This document shows, piece after piece, positions 1 through 20,762 of a stretch of 64,000 nucleotides of DNA. A model generated the notes under the pieces. That model saw nothing but the letters and a program-made list of their open reading frames with translations, was not told the origin of the DNA and searched no databases. The DNA lies in contig NW_020825288.1 of the NCBI RefSeq assembly GCF_003286085.1, positions 2,790,001 through 2,854,000 of the forward strand, given 5' to 3'. Positions within the stretch are counted from its first letter, which is position 1. Every line of letters starts with the position of its first letter. The stretch is from Drosophila persimilis (lineage: Eukaryota > Arthropoda > Insecta > Diptera > Drosophilidae). The translations under genes were made by a program, and so were the position numbers.

Positions 1-8312
<8,312 letters not shown>

Positions 8313-8820
8313 TTGTTACTGTGTAGCGCCTTAACTGATGGTCCTTATTCGTACATTTGAACGGTGGAGAAGATCATTGAAAGCAGAGCATCGCATTTCT
8401 GGCACCTATCTATAGAACTATTGGCATAAGATTCGATCCACAAAACGAACAAAACCCCAACAAAGACATATTTGTATGTATCGATTGTACCGTGTACAAA
8501 ACTGAAATCAAAAGCGTTAACTAGTTAGAAATCCCCCAAAAAAGCTGGGTGCCAGCAGGTGTGTTGCTCTGTCCCTTCATGTGTGTGGAGGCATGCGACG
8601 CGATGTACTTTGTCCATCCCAATTAACAATCAAGAGACAGCCCGAACAACGCCAGAGCAACTGCAACGTCAACGGTAGCGCCGCCTGCCTCCACATATAT
8701 GTGGGGCATTAATTCAGATCAGGGGAGCAGAACATCATCCCCGTTATCCATCGTTCAATTGCCAACTGATTGCTTCCCACATCATTCCGTATGCCTTTTT
8801 AGAACCTTGAAATTAACATA

Positions 8821-8857
8821 TTCTATATTCTATTCTATTTTATTCTATTCTATTCTC
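8821..8857. repeat. TATTC pentanucleotide array
   Basis: About seven TATTC units, one with TATTT, in the slo 3' UTR upstream of the first poly(A) signal. Confidence 0.85.
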
Positions 8858-8961
8858 CGTAGTTATATTTATAATTTTACCACTACTCTTACTTTGCATT
8901 GGTTTATCTGCTACACACTTTATTATTATCCTTCTTATTTTGTAATCTTTTCTGTGCCCCC

Positions 8962-8967
8962 AATAAA
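8962..8967 (+). terminator. Candidate slo polyadenylation signal
   Basis: The first canonical AATAAA after the slo stop, 650 bases downstream and followed by T-rich sequence. Further signals downstream leave the main site open. Confidence 0.4.
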
Positions 8968-10719
8968 ATATTCTTGTTTACGCGTTGAGTTTATGATTTG
9001 GATACCAATCAATCCCTGTTCGATTTAGTTATTGAAGCAACAATCATTAGTTATATCGATGGGTATGTATTTACGTATTCGTTAGTTCGTTAAACAATCA
9101 TTTACATTTAAATTAAAGTTTACATTTAGTCATCTTTAATCACTTATTTCATGTCATTTTGATTTACACTTGAGTTCAGTTCATGGCGCTATCATTGCAT
9201 AAGAATTAATCGATCAATTCTAAACGAAAAATCCATCTTAATGGTGTGACGTAAGCAATTGGGAACCATTAGTGAGGTAAGCTACACATTAAACAAGGAA
9301 AACCGCCAATCGACCAGACCAGATCGATTGGCAGAAACTACAACTAAAACTAGGTCTAAGTACTAAACGAAACGAAACGAAACAAACACAAGACACAATC
9401 TATGTACTTTCACCGACACCAACAACTGTCTCAGAGTCTTTCTCTAAGCTGCAGACTAGCAGCAGCAACTACGCAACAATTTATACATAACAAAAAAACA
9501 CACATAGAACTCAACAAGACACAGATGCGAGCAGAGGTAGAGATGATACATCCAGTATCCTGTATGCTGTACCCTGTACCCTGCATACAGGGCGATGAGG
9601 CTTAAACGAATTGTTGTTGTGCCAGCATACAAATTCAAAAACTGCATTTAGAAGTTTCTGAGCATGCGCAAAATGATTTATATAGAGCGAGTCATACTGT
9701 AATCATTTAACTTTAAAAGTATAACTAAACACAAATATTGATTAGCGACTATTAAAGGCCAACAATCAGCTAGCTAATTCGTACACTTAAAGCAAAAGCA
9801 ACTACCAATACGAAGCTCGACTCGAATACGATATTTTATTGAATCTAGAAAGCAGGTAAAAGCCAGAGTTAGGCCAGAGATTGTTTCAGCAAAGGATTAT
9901 AAAGAAAGGACTACTTACATACGTATGTATGTACTACCCAAGCAAGAAGCTAGAAGAATTACACATAACTAATGCTTTTTAACTCGACTTAACACGTCAT
10001 CTCCTTCTGGGGACAGACTTCAACTTTGCTAATTCGAAATTCAAAAACTTTTCACATTTACATTTTCACCTACAAACACACACACACACATAGACACAAA
10101 ATACTCAAAACAAAATACTGTAAGTAGCGCATTCAAATCATTCAAATTATCCAATCTAGAGTACAACTATATACCTAGGGGTATAGAGTGCCAGGATCAG
10201 CTGATGAAAACGTAGTTAGTAATATTTTTTAGTGTACGAGTATGTGAATGTGTGCGCTTTTTACCAGCGATTTACGAGCAGCATCTGTGGTGTTCTAAAC
10301 AATTTTTGATAGATACAATCGGTAAACCAAATCGAAGGACGACAACGTTCTGTGTTCTCCGTTTTTCTCAGACTTTTCTCCTTCTCCGATCTGTAAATCT
10401 AAACGAACTTCTATCAATCTTTCACGCACCTGCGCTCGAGCCGCCAAAAGGGTAACGCTCTGTTTTTTGTACATAGCCTGTAAATATACCTATATAAAGT
10501 AACTCCAGATAGTATCTCGGATATGTTATCGTTTCGTTGTGCAACCAGTTTACCAGGTACCATAAATTTGTATGTAATTTGTTCAAATGATAAACACTGC
10601 CAAAGCGTATAGAAATCACATTAAATGTAGATCAGCCAACCCGAAGCAGATAGCATTCATCCGATAAAAATGGGTAATACGAATACCAGCGTAATAGAAG
10701 CGTAACAAGAACACGGCAC

Positions 10720-10720
<1 letters not shown>

Positions 10721-10752
<32 letters not shown>
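10721..10752. repeat. CAG/AGC trinucleotide repeat
   Basis: About ten uninterrupted AGC units in the slo 3' UTR or intergenic region. It is not in a recognised coding exon. Confidence 0.9.
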
Positions 10753-10753
<1 letters not shown>

Positions 10754-13700
10754 TCAATGATTAGGTTTGTTTCCACCCATGATTAGCCAATAACAAATTT
10801 AAGTAAAACGAATTCGAGCTTTTAAAATTAATACATCAAAAACCAAAAGGGGAGAACGTAAGGGAAATAAGTGAATGAGAATAACGAGTTCATTATCGTT
10901 TTGTATCTGATTTGTAGGGGATTTTTGTGTAGCCTAGGCTTACCCAGAACGTAAACTTAAATAAATATGTGAATATTATGCGCCTTCGAAATTTATGTAA
11001 ACGTGTATGTAGCCGTGCAATGTGAGAAAACATTTAAACTCCATTTAAAGTAAACGTAAACGTAAAGGTAAAGGAAAAGGAATTAGTCAGGTGTAAATGT
11101 TAATGAATGAAGGGCAGAGCATAGCATAGCTTAGCATAAAACATAAGACGACTAGATATCGTGGCAAGAAGTTCATTATTGTTAATGCTAAATTTAAAAC
11201 TAAATATTAAATCGATTAACAACAACCGCATTTGCAATCCTAAAATAACAAGAGATAGACAACCAGTGAGAGGAGTAGCGAAAACCCAAAAGTTAAACAT
11301 AATTTTTAAATGAATATACTAGGCATTACATTTATAGAAATCTCACATACACGTACACAGATACACACCAAGTCACATAAGAACACAAATACACACACAC
11401 CTACACAAACACAACAGCGAAGACCCCAACAACAAGAACAAAATGAACTCTCGATGTTGTGAAACTTGATCAAATCATGTTTACGCTATAACAGATCAAT
11501 AGGAAACCAACTAAATAAGACCACATACTATTCAGAAGCAAACATACCCGAATACCCAAACATACCCAAAAGCTTCTTGATAACATACAAAAACAAAAAC
11601 AAAAATTAACCCCAAACCAAAACGAAGAAAGAACTCTCCGACAAAGCTGCCTTTGCCATTCATATTTCCAATTGAATAAAGTTCAATTACTTTTTCCACT
11701 TCGCTTCATCGACAAGTTCTCAGCAGCTTTGTTCACAAGAAAAAGCTATATACAGACACATATATATTAATTAAATCGCATAAAACTATTCAATGCTGTA
11801 TAACTAACTTAAGGGAAAACTTTTTATAGAAAATCGGTGAATAAAAATGCAAAAAAAATATATAAAAAATATATATTATCATACTCGTAAATGTGAAGCT
11901 ATGCAGCATTTTACTGTAGTTAGATTTTTTGTATAGAATCAACGTTTGCAGCTAAACAAAAAAAAAAAAACAAACAAAAACAAAAGATTAAAACGATAAT
12001 TTTACACATTTAAGCGGCAATGGAAAAACGTTCATTTTTTAAGGAAATAAAGATATTTGAAAAAAAATATCATAATTAATTTACAAATAGCAATTAAATA
12101 CGAAATGGGAAAACCGAAAAATATTTTTATAATTTCGCAGCACTTTCACATAATCCATAATGCATTAAAAAATGTATAAATAAAAGAAACCAAATACCAA
12201 TCACATTATGTACAACATTATTGTAGTTAAATTTTTTTAGTTTTTACTCGCTATTTATATAAATATATTTACACAAGGAAACCCGATCGGAAGAACGTAA
12301 ACTTAAATGTAGACCTAAAACTAAAACGGAAAACGTAAAAGGCGATAAACAAATTATTAATTTAATATTAAAAAACAAACTATAAATAAATCGAAATCAG
12401 AGCAGAACGCGCATAATGACAATTAGTTTAGTTAAAAGCAGCCACAAACAAAATGATAAAAAAAACATTTTAAATAAAAATTAAAACGCTAAAAAATGCA
12501 TATTTTAAACATTTGTCTAAAATGCAACAGAAGCTGAAAAAATGATGAAGAAGAACAAATGATAAATGTATAAAATAAAAGGTATAATAATAATATTATG
12601 TTGTTAATGTTTAAAAAACCTTGTTAAAAATAATATTTCAAAATAAAATATAAATACAGACGAAAAAAAAAACAAACAAACGATGTAACCAAAAATCGCA
12701 ATCACAGCCTTATGAAAAGTGAAATTTTGAGTTATGGCCCACAGTTTGGGCTGTCCAAGAGACCATTTTGACCCACATATGGCAGGGCGAGCGCTGTTAA
12801 ATTCCAATGACCAATTGGGTTTAGAAATTGGCGGTCGCGCCCTGCATAAAATCCGACCAATTACGCCCGGGTATGTTTCATAAGCGTCTGGTTGAGGGCT
12901 CATTATCATTATCAAGAGGCCTTGTGTAACTAGGAGGGCGCCTATCGACAGCAAGAGCGGATTAAATACTTTTGAATACCCGTTAAAAAACATATGGATA
13001 AACCTATTAGTATATTCTATTCTCTTGTAGGTTCCCCAAGGGAGACTAACGATTATAGACACCAGTACTGTCAATGCCCACTGTGGCTGTCACATTTCGT
13101 AATGTCAATCTCTGGCTTTGCTCCTGTTTGGTGGCACAGTGGCAACAGGTGACAGGCAGTGCATTGGCTACACCGAAGCCTTCTTCTGCTCATGTGCGCC
13201 TGGTCTGCATTGCTTTTTAAGGCAAAGAGCAACTGCTGAGAGACAACGAGTTCGTTGCCTAAGTCTTTTGTTTTTCCACCTCTCCGCGCTGCGTGCCGTT
13301 TCTTTCTTGCGCTTTCCAAGAACAGTCGGTGGCAAAACACTTTCGTTTGCGCTTCCACTGCGGCTTAAATGAGTGGCAGCAATCTTGGCCACTTGCTGGC
13401 CAATTCATGTGGCTCGTTGGTCGCGTGCTAAGCCTGGCCCAGGCCATCAGCGCAAACAAGTTTTCTGCGCCGGCAGCGGTGCAGACGAAGACGCTCGAAA
13501 AATCCGACCACTTTCTTTGCGGTGCGCATTTCCAATGGGACGACGCTACGTGGGCTTCCAGTGGATGGATCGTCAGCTAGTGGCCCAGCACATGGTTTTT
13601 GTCCGGACTCTACTGCCGACTCCGAGTCAGTTGTCTTCGCGACTTGAACAAGTGCAGACGTCGCCGTATCTGGCTCCGAGTACATACCATACATACGTAT

Positions 13701-13842
13701 ATCAGAAATTCTGTGCGTGCAATTGCTACTGAAGAAAGCGCTGCGGCGGACGCTGACATGAAGTTAATTGATGTTATTATATACTTAATTGTCATTTTGA
13801 TCTTCATCTACTTGCTGCTTGAGGCTTAGAAGCAGCCAAAGG

Positions 13843-13848
13843 TCAGTC
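13843..13848 (+). promoter_or_regulatory. Initiator-like TCAGTC for the His/Gln-rich gene
   Basis: TCAGTC matches the insect initiator consensus and lies 100 bases before the start codon of the first coding exon. No TATA box is seen about 30 bases upstream. Position is the main support. Confidence 0.3.
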
Positions 13849-13942
13849 AACTATTGCCCAGAGCTTTCTACAACAACGGCAACAACATCATCCTCAACAC
13901 CTTCCGACAAACCGACGAAAATCTCTACAAACCCAAACCAAG

Positions 13943-16900
13943 ATGAGGGTAAGTGAATCGCACGCAGTGATCTCGAGTTTGTTGTCCGCAATTAGCGATA
14001 ATTAAAAAAATCTCTCACTGTGCACAATAATAGATTGAATGTACATCATTTGAATGGCAAATCTACTTCGCTCTGCTTTGATCACACAGCGTGCAAAGAC
14101 TCTCATTTGATCGACATTCATCAGCAACCTCACATTCACCTTCACCTTGAAATCCAATTACCAGACAATGCCGTCGCATCTTCAATTGAATTGAATATTT
14201 GACAAATTGTGGTGTGGCCGGCAAATGGCGTACTTTCATTTGCAATGAGAGCAGTTGATGCACCAGGTTTCGCTGTGCCACTGGCAGTGGCAGTTGCAGT
14301 TGCACTTGCCGCAACAAGCTACAGATAGAGCTCTAGACAATGGATCGCTTTACGTGCACCAATTACATTCACTGCTTGCCTGACTTTGCCTCAATGTGCA
14401 GCGGGCTTGAAAATAAAATGCTTACCGCTAAAATAAAAGTTGCAATTCAAGTTGCAATTTGGGTTAGCCAAACTGTTGTTTATGGACGCGGTGCCACAGC
14501 GCTGCTGGTGACAGACAGGCTGCCGATCAATAGTTCCGTTTGTGCCTAACGGGCCAATCCTTTATTCAGGTTCAATGTCCCAGCCGGGCCGAGCCCAAGG
14601 AAACACGAAATTAAGTGCATTCCAGTGTCAATATTTTGACTTTCATTCAAGCGCGGTGCGGTTAGCAATCTCTGCATCCGTCTCCTGGCGGCAGTTCATT
14701 CACCAGCCAGGCCTGCAGCATGCATTTGCATATTATTATGCATATTGTAAAGGCGACAAACTAACCAACCACTCGATAAACAATAAGGCAACAATTTGGT
14801 CCCAATTGCGCCTGCCTCTATCGCTGTCTCTGTCCCAGCCACACTGTCCGCGTCTCAGTCCGTCTCTGTTTGCGATTAAGCAAACGCAGCACGTAATCAA
14901 TAACCACACATATGCGAGTATTGGACGCGGTTAGGCATTTCACCCGTTGATTGACGTCTGGCTAACGGCACACAACATTGTCATTGTCATTGCCTTCTCC
15001 CCCTCCCCCTCCTTCACCTTCTACCCCGTCTGCTCCTTCCCCAGTAGCGGGACTGGTCAAGTGAAATTGTTATATCCCATGGCTGCCATCAAATTACCGA
15101 CTTCCACTTTGATGGAGCACGACGACCGAAAAGTAACCAAGCAGAAACGAAGTTCATCTTAAAGAGAATTATCATGGGCGAGTACCTTTTCTGGGAATGA
15201 GGTTAATATGATTTGATTAGAGGGTATCTTAACTGTGCTATGCTTCAGTCAATAAATAGTTTCTTGGACCCACAGGGCCTTCAGAACTTGTTCATATTTC
15301 CAAATTCAATTTCCACTTCGATCCCAATCACCAAGCCTTATATACCCATCGCTAAGCCTTTAAAAACATCGTCGTAACAATTACAGAACCAAGACATATC
15401 AATATTCGACTTTTCACTTTCATTCTACGGCAATGCGAATCGAAAGTCTAATCAGGCAACGAATCGGGGAAAATGGAAACTATATTATGGCATAGACACA
15501 CATGTGTGTATGTACAGATATAAATATTACTACTCAGGTATATAAATGAAAATACTCTGATGGCTCGTTTGCTTAAGCAGCTTTTGGTTAAGTAGTAAGC
15601 GGCAGGCGACGTGATAAAATTTTAGAAAACCGCCAATTTGTTCAAATTAAGGCCATTACAGTTTTTTTTGTTTGTTGTTTTTTTTTTGTTGCTGTCCAAC
15701 GATTATACGGCCCTCCCTCCGGTTCCCCTCCGTGGTGAAGCTTAGAAAGTTTTCATTTCTTTTAATGTTTTTGTTCGATGCACTCGTAAAATAATTAAGT
15801 TTTGTTGATTTAATGATATTTGACATTTTCACTACCATCCATTTATCCATCAATCCATCCAGCCTTTCATTCTCCTTGCGCTCCTCTTGACGCTGGCCAA
15901 TTGTGAGCCGCAGTCGCCGCACAGTGGCAGGCAGCGTCCCCTGGTCTATGGCAATTGGCCGCCAAAAAGCGCCAACCAGTTGTCCCGTCCTGCGGCTGGA
16001 GCGGGTGCAGGAGGCGCCCCTGGAAAGCAGCGCACACTGGTCGTCCAGATACGCAGCGATCAGCCTGTGCCACTAGTCCTCAAGGGTCGTCCTGGTCACG
16101 CACACACACATGCGGCCCACCAGCACTTGGCCCACGCACATGCAGTCCATCCACATGTCTTGCAGCACCCCCATTCGCACTCCCACCTGCATGGTCATCC
16201 TCACCTCCTGCACGTGCCACAGCACCAGCACCAGCATCAGCATCTTCGAGGATCAAGACCTATCAAAATAAGCGCTCCTGTCTACCTGAAGCCCGCCAGT
16301 GCAGTGCGCAAGCCCCTCAAGATCAAGCTGAACAATTCGAAGCCTAAGACGAAGCCAACCTTCGGATACGACAAACCTTTCAAGTTTGAAAAACCCACGG
16401 CTGTGTCTTACAGCGAGCTGCAGAATTTGCCGGTAAGTTGAGAAGAACACAGCTCCAAAAGCAGGAATCGAATGGCCTGACCTGCTTTTCGATGCCTGCT
16501 CTTGAGGATTTGATTGATATACGACACAGACACAAGCATCCACTGCACATGCCATATACATATGTACATGCCAAATCCCCCAACAGCTGGACACGCACAA
16601 CAACTTCAACACTGAGCACTTTGCACCCATTTACACGGTACCCGCACCGAATCTGGCCGTGCACGACAATCACTTGGAGCTGGACGATGGCGGCCATTTT
16701 GCCACCGCTTACCTTCCCCCACAGCACACTTCCCAGTCCCCGCCCACATCCGCCTCCGCCCGTCCACAGACATACTTGGCACCGGGTTACAATGTGCATG
16801 AGGATGAAACAAATGACCAAACAATCCGCGATCCCATTTCGGGCTCGCAGAAACTCTTTGCCCCAGATCCAGATCCCTCGCTGCCCACCTCAAAGATTCG

Positions 16901-18276
16901 CCCCGCCACTGAGACCTTCAATACCCCGAGCAACAACAAGCCTCTGCCATCTGATGTCCAGAACAACCATCTGCCCGCCCAGCCACTGGTGCAGATTGTG
17001 GGCGCCCAGGCGGCCGCTCAGACGGCTCCGGAGATCTACCCCATCCAGTACGCCCAGCAGACCCAGCAGTTGCAACCGTTCCTAGCCGCCTCCATTTCCG
17101 CCGCCCACATTCCTATCTACAATCCCACCTATCTGGTGACCCAGTCGAATCAGCTGTACTCCCAGCACAAGCAACAGCTCTTCAAGCCCAGCGCGGAGCA
17201 TGTGCTCGAGACTGGCTTTGTGAACGCGGATCTGACTCAAGAGGTGGCCAGCAATGGCCAGATTCTGCAGGCAGCCAAGGACCCGCATCACAACATTCAT
17301 CCCGTGCTGGACTCGGCGCCGCAATACGCAGCTCTGATTGCTGCCCCGGCTCTGGGTGAGCCTGTGGAAAGTGCCTACGAGACGGCTTCCTTCCATTTGC
17401 CTAATGTGGCCTCGGCGGTGGCTTCCACGGCTCCGGAGGGAGGCTTTGTGGTGTCCAACTACTACGGCCATGCGCACGATTCCTCGCAATTGCTCCAGGC
17501 CTATGCAGAGGAGGAGGCCCGCCGTCAGCAGCTGGAGACCGAGCACGCAGCCCTGGAGTTGCAAAAGCAGCAGCAATATCACCTCGACGAGCTCAAGGCC
17601 CAAGCGCTGGAACAGCAGCAGCAACAGCAGTTTCATCTGGAGGAACTGAGGGCCCATGCTCAGCGGCAGCAGGAGCAACAGCAGCAACAACAGCAGCATC
17701 TGGAGGAGCTAAGGACACAGGCTCATGCCCAGCAGCAGCAACAGCAGCATCTGGAGGAGCTGAGGGCACAAGCACATGCCCAGCATCAGCAGCAGCTGCA
17801 GTTCGAAGAGCTGAAAGCCCAGGCCGAGGAGCAGCACTTGCAGCACCAACAGCAGCAGCAACAGTTGCAGCTGTTGCAACTGCAGCAGCAGCATCAGCAG
17901 CTCCAACAGCCTGTCCAACATCACCCGCAGCCCGCCCAGGACCCTGCTGCAACTGCGTTCGAGGAGCATCAGCGACTAGTGCAGCAACAGCTGGGCAGCA
18001 ACACGCCACTACGCATCTTTGTGCCAGACGAGGAGGCTGCGTCTGAATCGGTAAGAAAGTCCCAGAATATCTCAATGAACTAATTACTAAACATTCGTAA
18101 TATTTTCCCTTGTACAGCGCCTCCAAAAACGATCGGATGATCTGAAGAAAGGCACGGTGGAGGATGTCCACAATCTGGGAACGACCGACAGCGAGGTAGA
18201 GTCAGCCAAAGATTTATTTGAGGTCTCCACCTCCGTAGAAGTTGCCGGCGAGAATCACAATGCCAGCAGCATATAG
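13943..18276 (+). CDS. Secreted His- and Gln-rich protein, function unknown
   Basis: Four exons: 13943-13948 (ATGAGG, Kozak CAAG), 15863-16432, 16587-18050 and 18118-18276 (TAG); all junctions are phase 0, total 732 residues. The start is chosen because joining ATGAGG to PFILLALLLTLANC makes a classic signal peptide, followed by a presumed mature extracellular chain. Residues about 80-130 are His-rich (HAHTHAAHQH type). Then come KPLKIKLNNSKPK and FGYDKPFKF, as in insect structural proteins. Residues about 500-640 carry Gln runs alternating with HLEELRAQAHAQ-like units and are probably helical. The C-terminus is acidic. There is no catalytic motif. From its position next to slo and Rpb10 it could be the CG13627 orthologue, but that is a guess. 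A poly(A) signal is at 18377. Cuticle or matrix protein is an inference. Confidence 0.85.
13949..15862 (+). other. First intron of the His/Gln-rich gene
   Basis: A 1.9-kb intron directly after a two-codon first exon. The acceptor is ATCCATCCAG at 15853-15862. It is mixed-composition DNA with no exon I can support. The length and position suit regulatory elements (inference). Confidence 0.75.
17560..17935 (+). repeat. Coding repeat: Gln runs plus HLEELRAQAHAQ units
   Basis: CAG/CAA runs alternate with five imperfect copies of a unit of the type Y/F/H-H-L-E/D-E-L-R/K-A/T-Q/H-A, each spaced by variable Gln tracts. Codon mixing of CAG and CAA suggests an old, partly stabilised expansion. Confidence 0.9.
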
Positions 18277-18376
18277 TTGTTTTTGTCGTTATGGCATAGT
18301 CTTCGACGCTGTTCCAATATTTATTCTACACACTCATTTGTATAAATGCATTCATATAGCGAGCAGTCGGTAGTTA

Positions 18377-18382
18377 AATAAA
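18377..18382 (+). terminator. Polyadenylation signal of the His/Gln-rich gene
   Basis: AATAAA 100 bases after the TAG stop, in AT-rich sequence. This is the usual spacing for a compact 3' UTR. Confidence 0.6.
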
Positions 18383-18770
18383 TATAATCATTAATTTATT
18401 CAAATTGATTTCGAATTCATTTTGTTGCTGTGGTATGTATCTGTATCTATTGTAAAAAATGTATCATGTAAACGAATTTCTTGGAGGTAAATTTAATCAA
18501 AAGCTATGCATAATGTGATAGTGCATGTACACCAATCCATTCAAATACGCTGGACCTACAACAGAAAACAAAAACAGAAACAAACAATCAAATATATTTA
18601 TGTGTTATACTAACCCATGGGCCCTGGGATTCAGTTATCTCTGTTCGATGTGAGAACGGTTCGTTGTATGAACTGGCACATCTATATACTGTATGGTTAG
18701 TTTAAGATGCTATCCCATTTAAATAAAGGTGCTTTAAGTGGGTTATCGGTATCGGCTTATCGGTTTCTTC

Positions 18771-18830
18771 TCGGTATATTTACGGTATATCTCGAAAATG
18801 AGACCGTATATTTCTGAGGGTGTATTTGAA
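18771..18830 (+). promoter_or_regulatory. GTATATTT-rich promoter element, Rpb10 copy
   Basis: Contains three GTATATTT/GTATATCT boxes (the motif 6 type KTYRGTATWTTT) around aaaatgagaccgtatatttc at 18795-18814, a 20-base core identical to one upstream of asp. Confidence 0.75.
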
Positions 18831-18833
18831 CCA

Positions 18834-18844
18834 CGGTCACACTG
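18834..18844 (+). promoter_or_regulatory. Motif 1 core promoter element (CGGTCACACTG)
   Basis: An exact match to the Drosophila housekeeping core-promoter motif YGGTCACACTR, which the factor M1BP binds. It lies 89 bases upstream of the Rpb10 ATG and is preceded by GTATATTT boxes, the usual motif 1 plus motif 6 pairing of TATA-less ribosomal and housekeeping promoters. Confidence 0.85.
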
Positions 18845-18848
18845 CTAA

Positions 18849-19218
<370 letters not shown>

Positions 19219-19253
19219 AGTTGGAGGCGTTGGAGAGTTTAGAAACTGTAGAT

Positions 19254-19271
19254 TTTATTGTAAAAATTAAA
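19254..19271. terminator. Overlapping poly(A) signals of Rpb10 and MetAP1
   Basis: ATTAAA on the + strand at 19266-19271 suits Rpb10. TTTATT at 19254-19259 reads AATAAA on the - strand and suits MetAP1. The two 3' ends therefore probably overlap by a few bases to tens of bases. Confidence 0.5.
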
Positions 19272-19338
19272 GCTTCGTGAAAACCACAAAAAATGAGAAT
19301 TTTTTTGTTTATATTGGCAGTGGCTTGGCACGATCTTT

Positions 19339-20620
19339 TTACATCTTGTCCATGAACCAAGGCTGGCCGTTGTTCTCGCGTCGCTTCGTCAGTATCTCAC
19401 AGCCATTGTTAGTCACTAGAAGAGTTTGCTCAAACTGGGCCGAGTATTGGCCATCGCCGGTGACGGCAGTCCAGTCATCAGGCCAGCTCTTGGCGTCGCG
19501 CACACCCATGGAAATCATGGGCTCAATGGTGAAGCAATGTCCAGGGGCCATGACGCCGACAGCCGAGTTTTCTACAAAACAAAAAAGGATCAAGTTCGTA
19601 TACCATCTGGTTGATAATAGCATCTGATCTTACTGGCATAGTGCGGTACGTTTGGGGCTGTATGGAAGACGCGATGTATGCCGTGGCCGCAGTAGCTACG
19701 AACCACGCTGAATCCATGTGGGGTCACATACTTCTGGATAACGTTGCCAATTTCGCGATACTTGACGCCCGGACGCACAAGCTCGATTGCCTTGGTCAGG
19801 GCCTCGTGGGTGACCTGCACCAGCTTCTTGTGCTTCTCCGAGACATTTCCGACAAAGAATGTCTCGTTCAGATCTCCATGGAACCCATGATGGAAGACCG
19901 TAACGTCGATATTGCACAGATCTCCGTCCTCCAGGGGCCGCTTGTCCGGTATGCCATGGCAAATCACCTCGTTAACGGAGGTGCAGCACGATTTGGGAAA
20001 GTTGTAGTAGTTCAGGGGCGATGGATAGCAATCGCGCTCAATGGCTGCCTCGTGCACCAGGCGATCCAGCTCGTCTGTGGTGATGCCCACCTCCACAGCC
20101 TTGGCCCCCTCGTCCAGGCATTCTCTTCCCAGGCGGCCTGCCACTCGCATGGCCTCAATTTCTTCATCGTCTAGCACCTTGATGGTTGTGCCTCGCAGGG
20201 CTTCCTCCGAGAGCGACCGTCCATCTACGTGATCAGCATAGTCCGGACGTTGAATGGTCAGTGGCACTGCGCGCTTGGGGGTCTGCTCGAACGGACGCAG
20301 CTTGCCGGTGTATTTGAACTGTGGCCAAGGGTTGTAAGCCCCATTCTCGGCGGGGGTCTTCTGTGCTCCACCTAATTTAAATATTTCAAATATTTTATTC
20401 ATTTTGATACGAATTTATACGAAGTTTAAGACGCGCACTGAAACTAAACGATATTTCATAACGTACCTGCCAAAGCGTGAATAGCCTTATGTTCCTTCCA
20501 GAAACCCTTGAAGCAGGTCTGGGAACAGAAGAAGGACCCCTTGATGCCCAGCTTGAGGCAGCTGGGACATTGCAGAGTCGCCTCCTTGCCGCAGTTGGTT
20601 GTCTCGCATATCTGAGTCAT
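19339..20620 (-). CDS. Methionine aminopeptidase 1
   Basis: Three exons on the minus strand, 20620-20467, 20371-19634 and 19571-19339, joined in phase 1 both times, give 374 residues. Residues 1-52 form the type-1 N-terminal zinc finger ([28 protein letters not shown], then HKAIH) that helps ribosome association. The pita-bread catalytic domain follows, with metal ligands in [19 protein letters not shown] (two Asp), CGHGI (His), FTIEPM (Glu) and SAQFEQT (Glu). The start is fixed by the zinc finger and by an upstream AT-rich promoter. The enzyme removes initiator Met cotranslationally in the cytosol. It is probably the CG13630 orthologue. Upstream lies a GTATATTT-type element shared with other promoters here. 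Confidence 0.97.
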
Positions 20621-20697
20621 TTTATTATTTCACAAATATTTTATTTGTATTTTCTTTCCAATATAGTGATAAATAATGTGACAGCGGATTTATGAAT

Positions 20698-20762
20698 CAG
20701 ATATACCTCAGAAATATATTGAAATATACCGAATAATTTTCAAAATATATCGTACATATACT
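20698..20762 (-). promoter_or_regulatory. GTATATTT-rich promoter element, MetAP1 copy
   Basis: Read on the minus strand, this segment upstream of the MetAP1 start has ATATATTTTGAAAATTAT, then CGGTATATTTC and ATATTTCTGAGG. The order and spacing resemble the Rpb10 and asp copies but with more differences. No exact motif 1 is seen next to it. Confidence 0.55.

Larger units (their letters stand above)
8313..13842 (+). other. slo 3' UTR and intergenic DNA
   Basis: After the slo stop the sequence is very AT-rich with no credible coding region. A first poly(A) signal AATAAA is at 8962-8967. More occur at 10960-10965 and repeatedly between about 11690 and 12570, so long alternative 3' UTRs are possible. 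A CAG/AGC repeat is at 10721-10752. From about 13080 the base composition changes to GC-richer DNA, probably 5' regulatory sequence of the next gene. Confidence 0.6.

Noticed and set aside
12604-13732. Overlapping open frames on both strands near 13 kb
   Set aside because: No domain, no splice context and no start or end that fits a neighbour. The block is better treated as regulatory or unexplained DNA.
17082-18171. Minus-strand Leu- and Ala-rich open frames
   Set aside because: These are complements of the CAG/CAA repeats in the secreted-protein gene. They show only low-complexity Leu or Ala runs.
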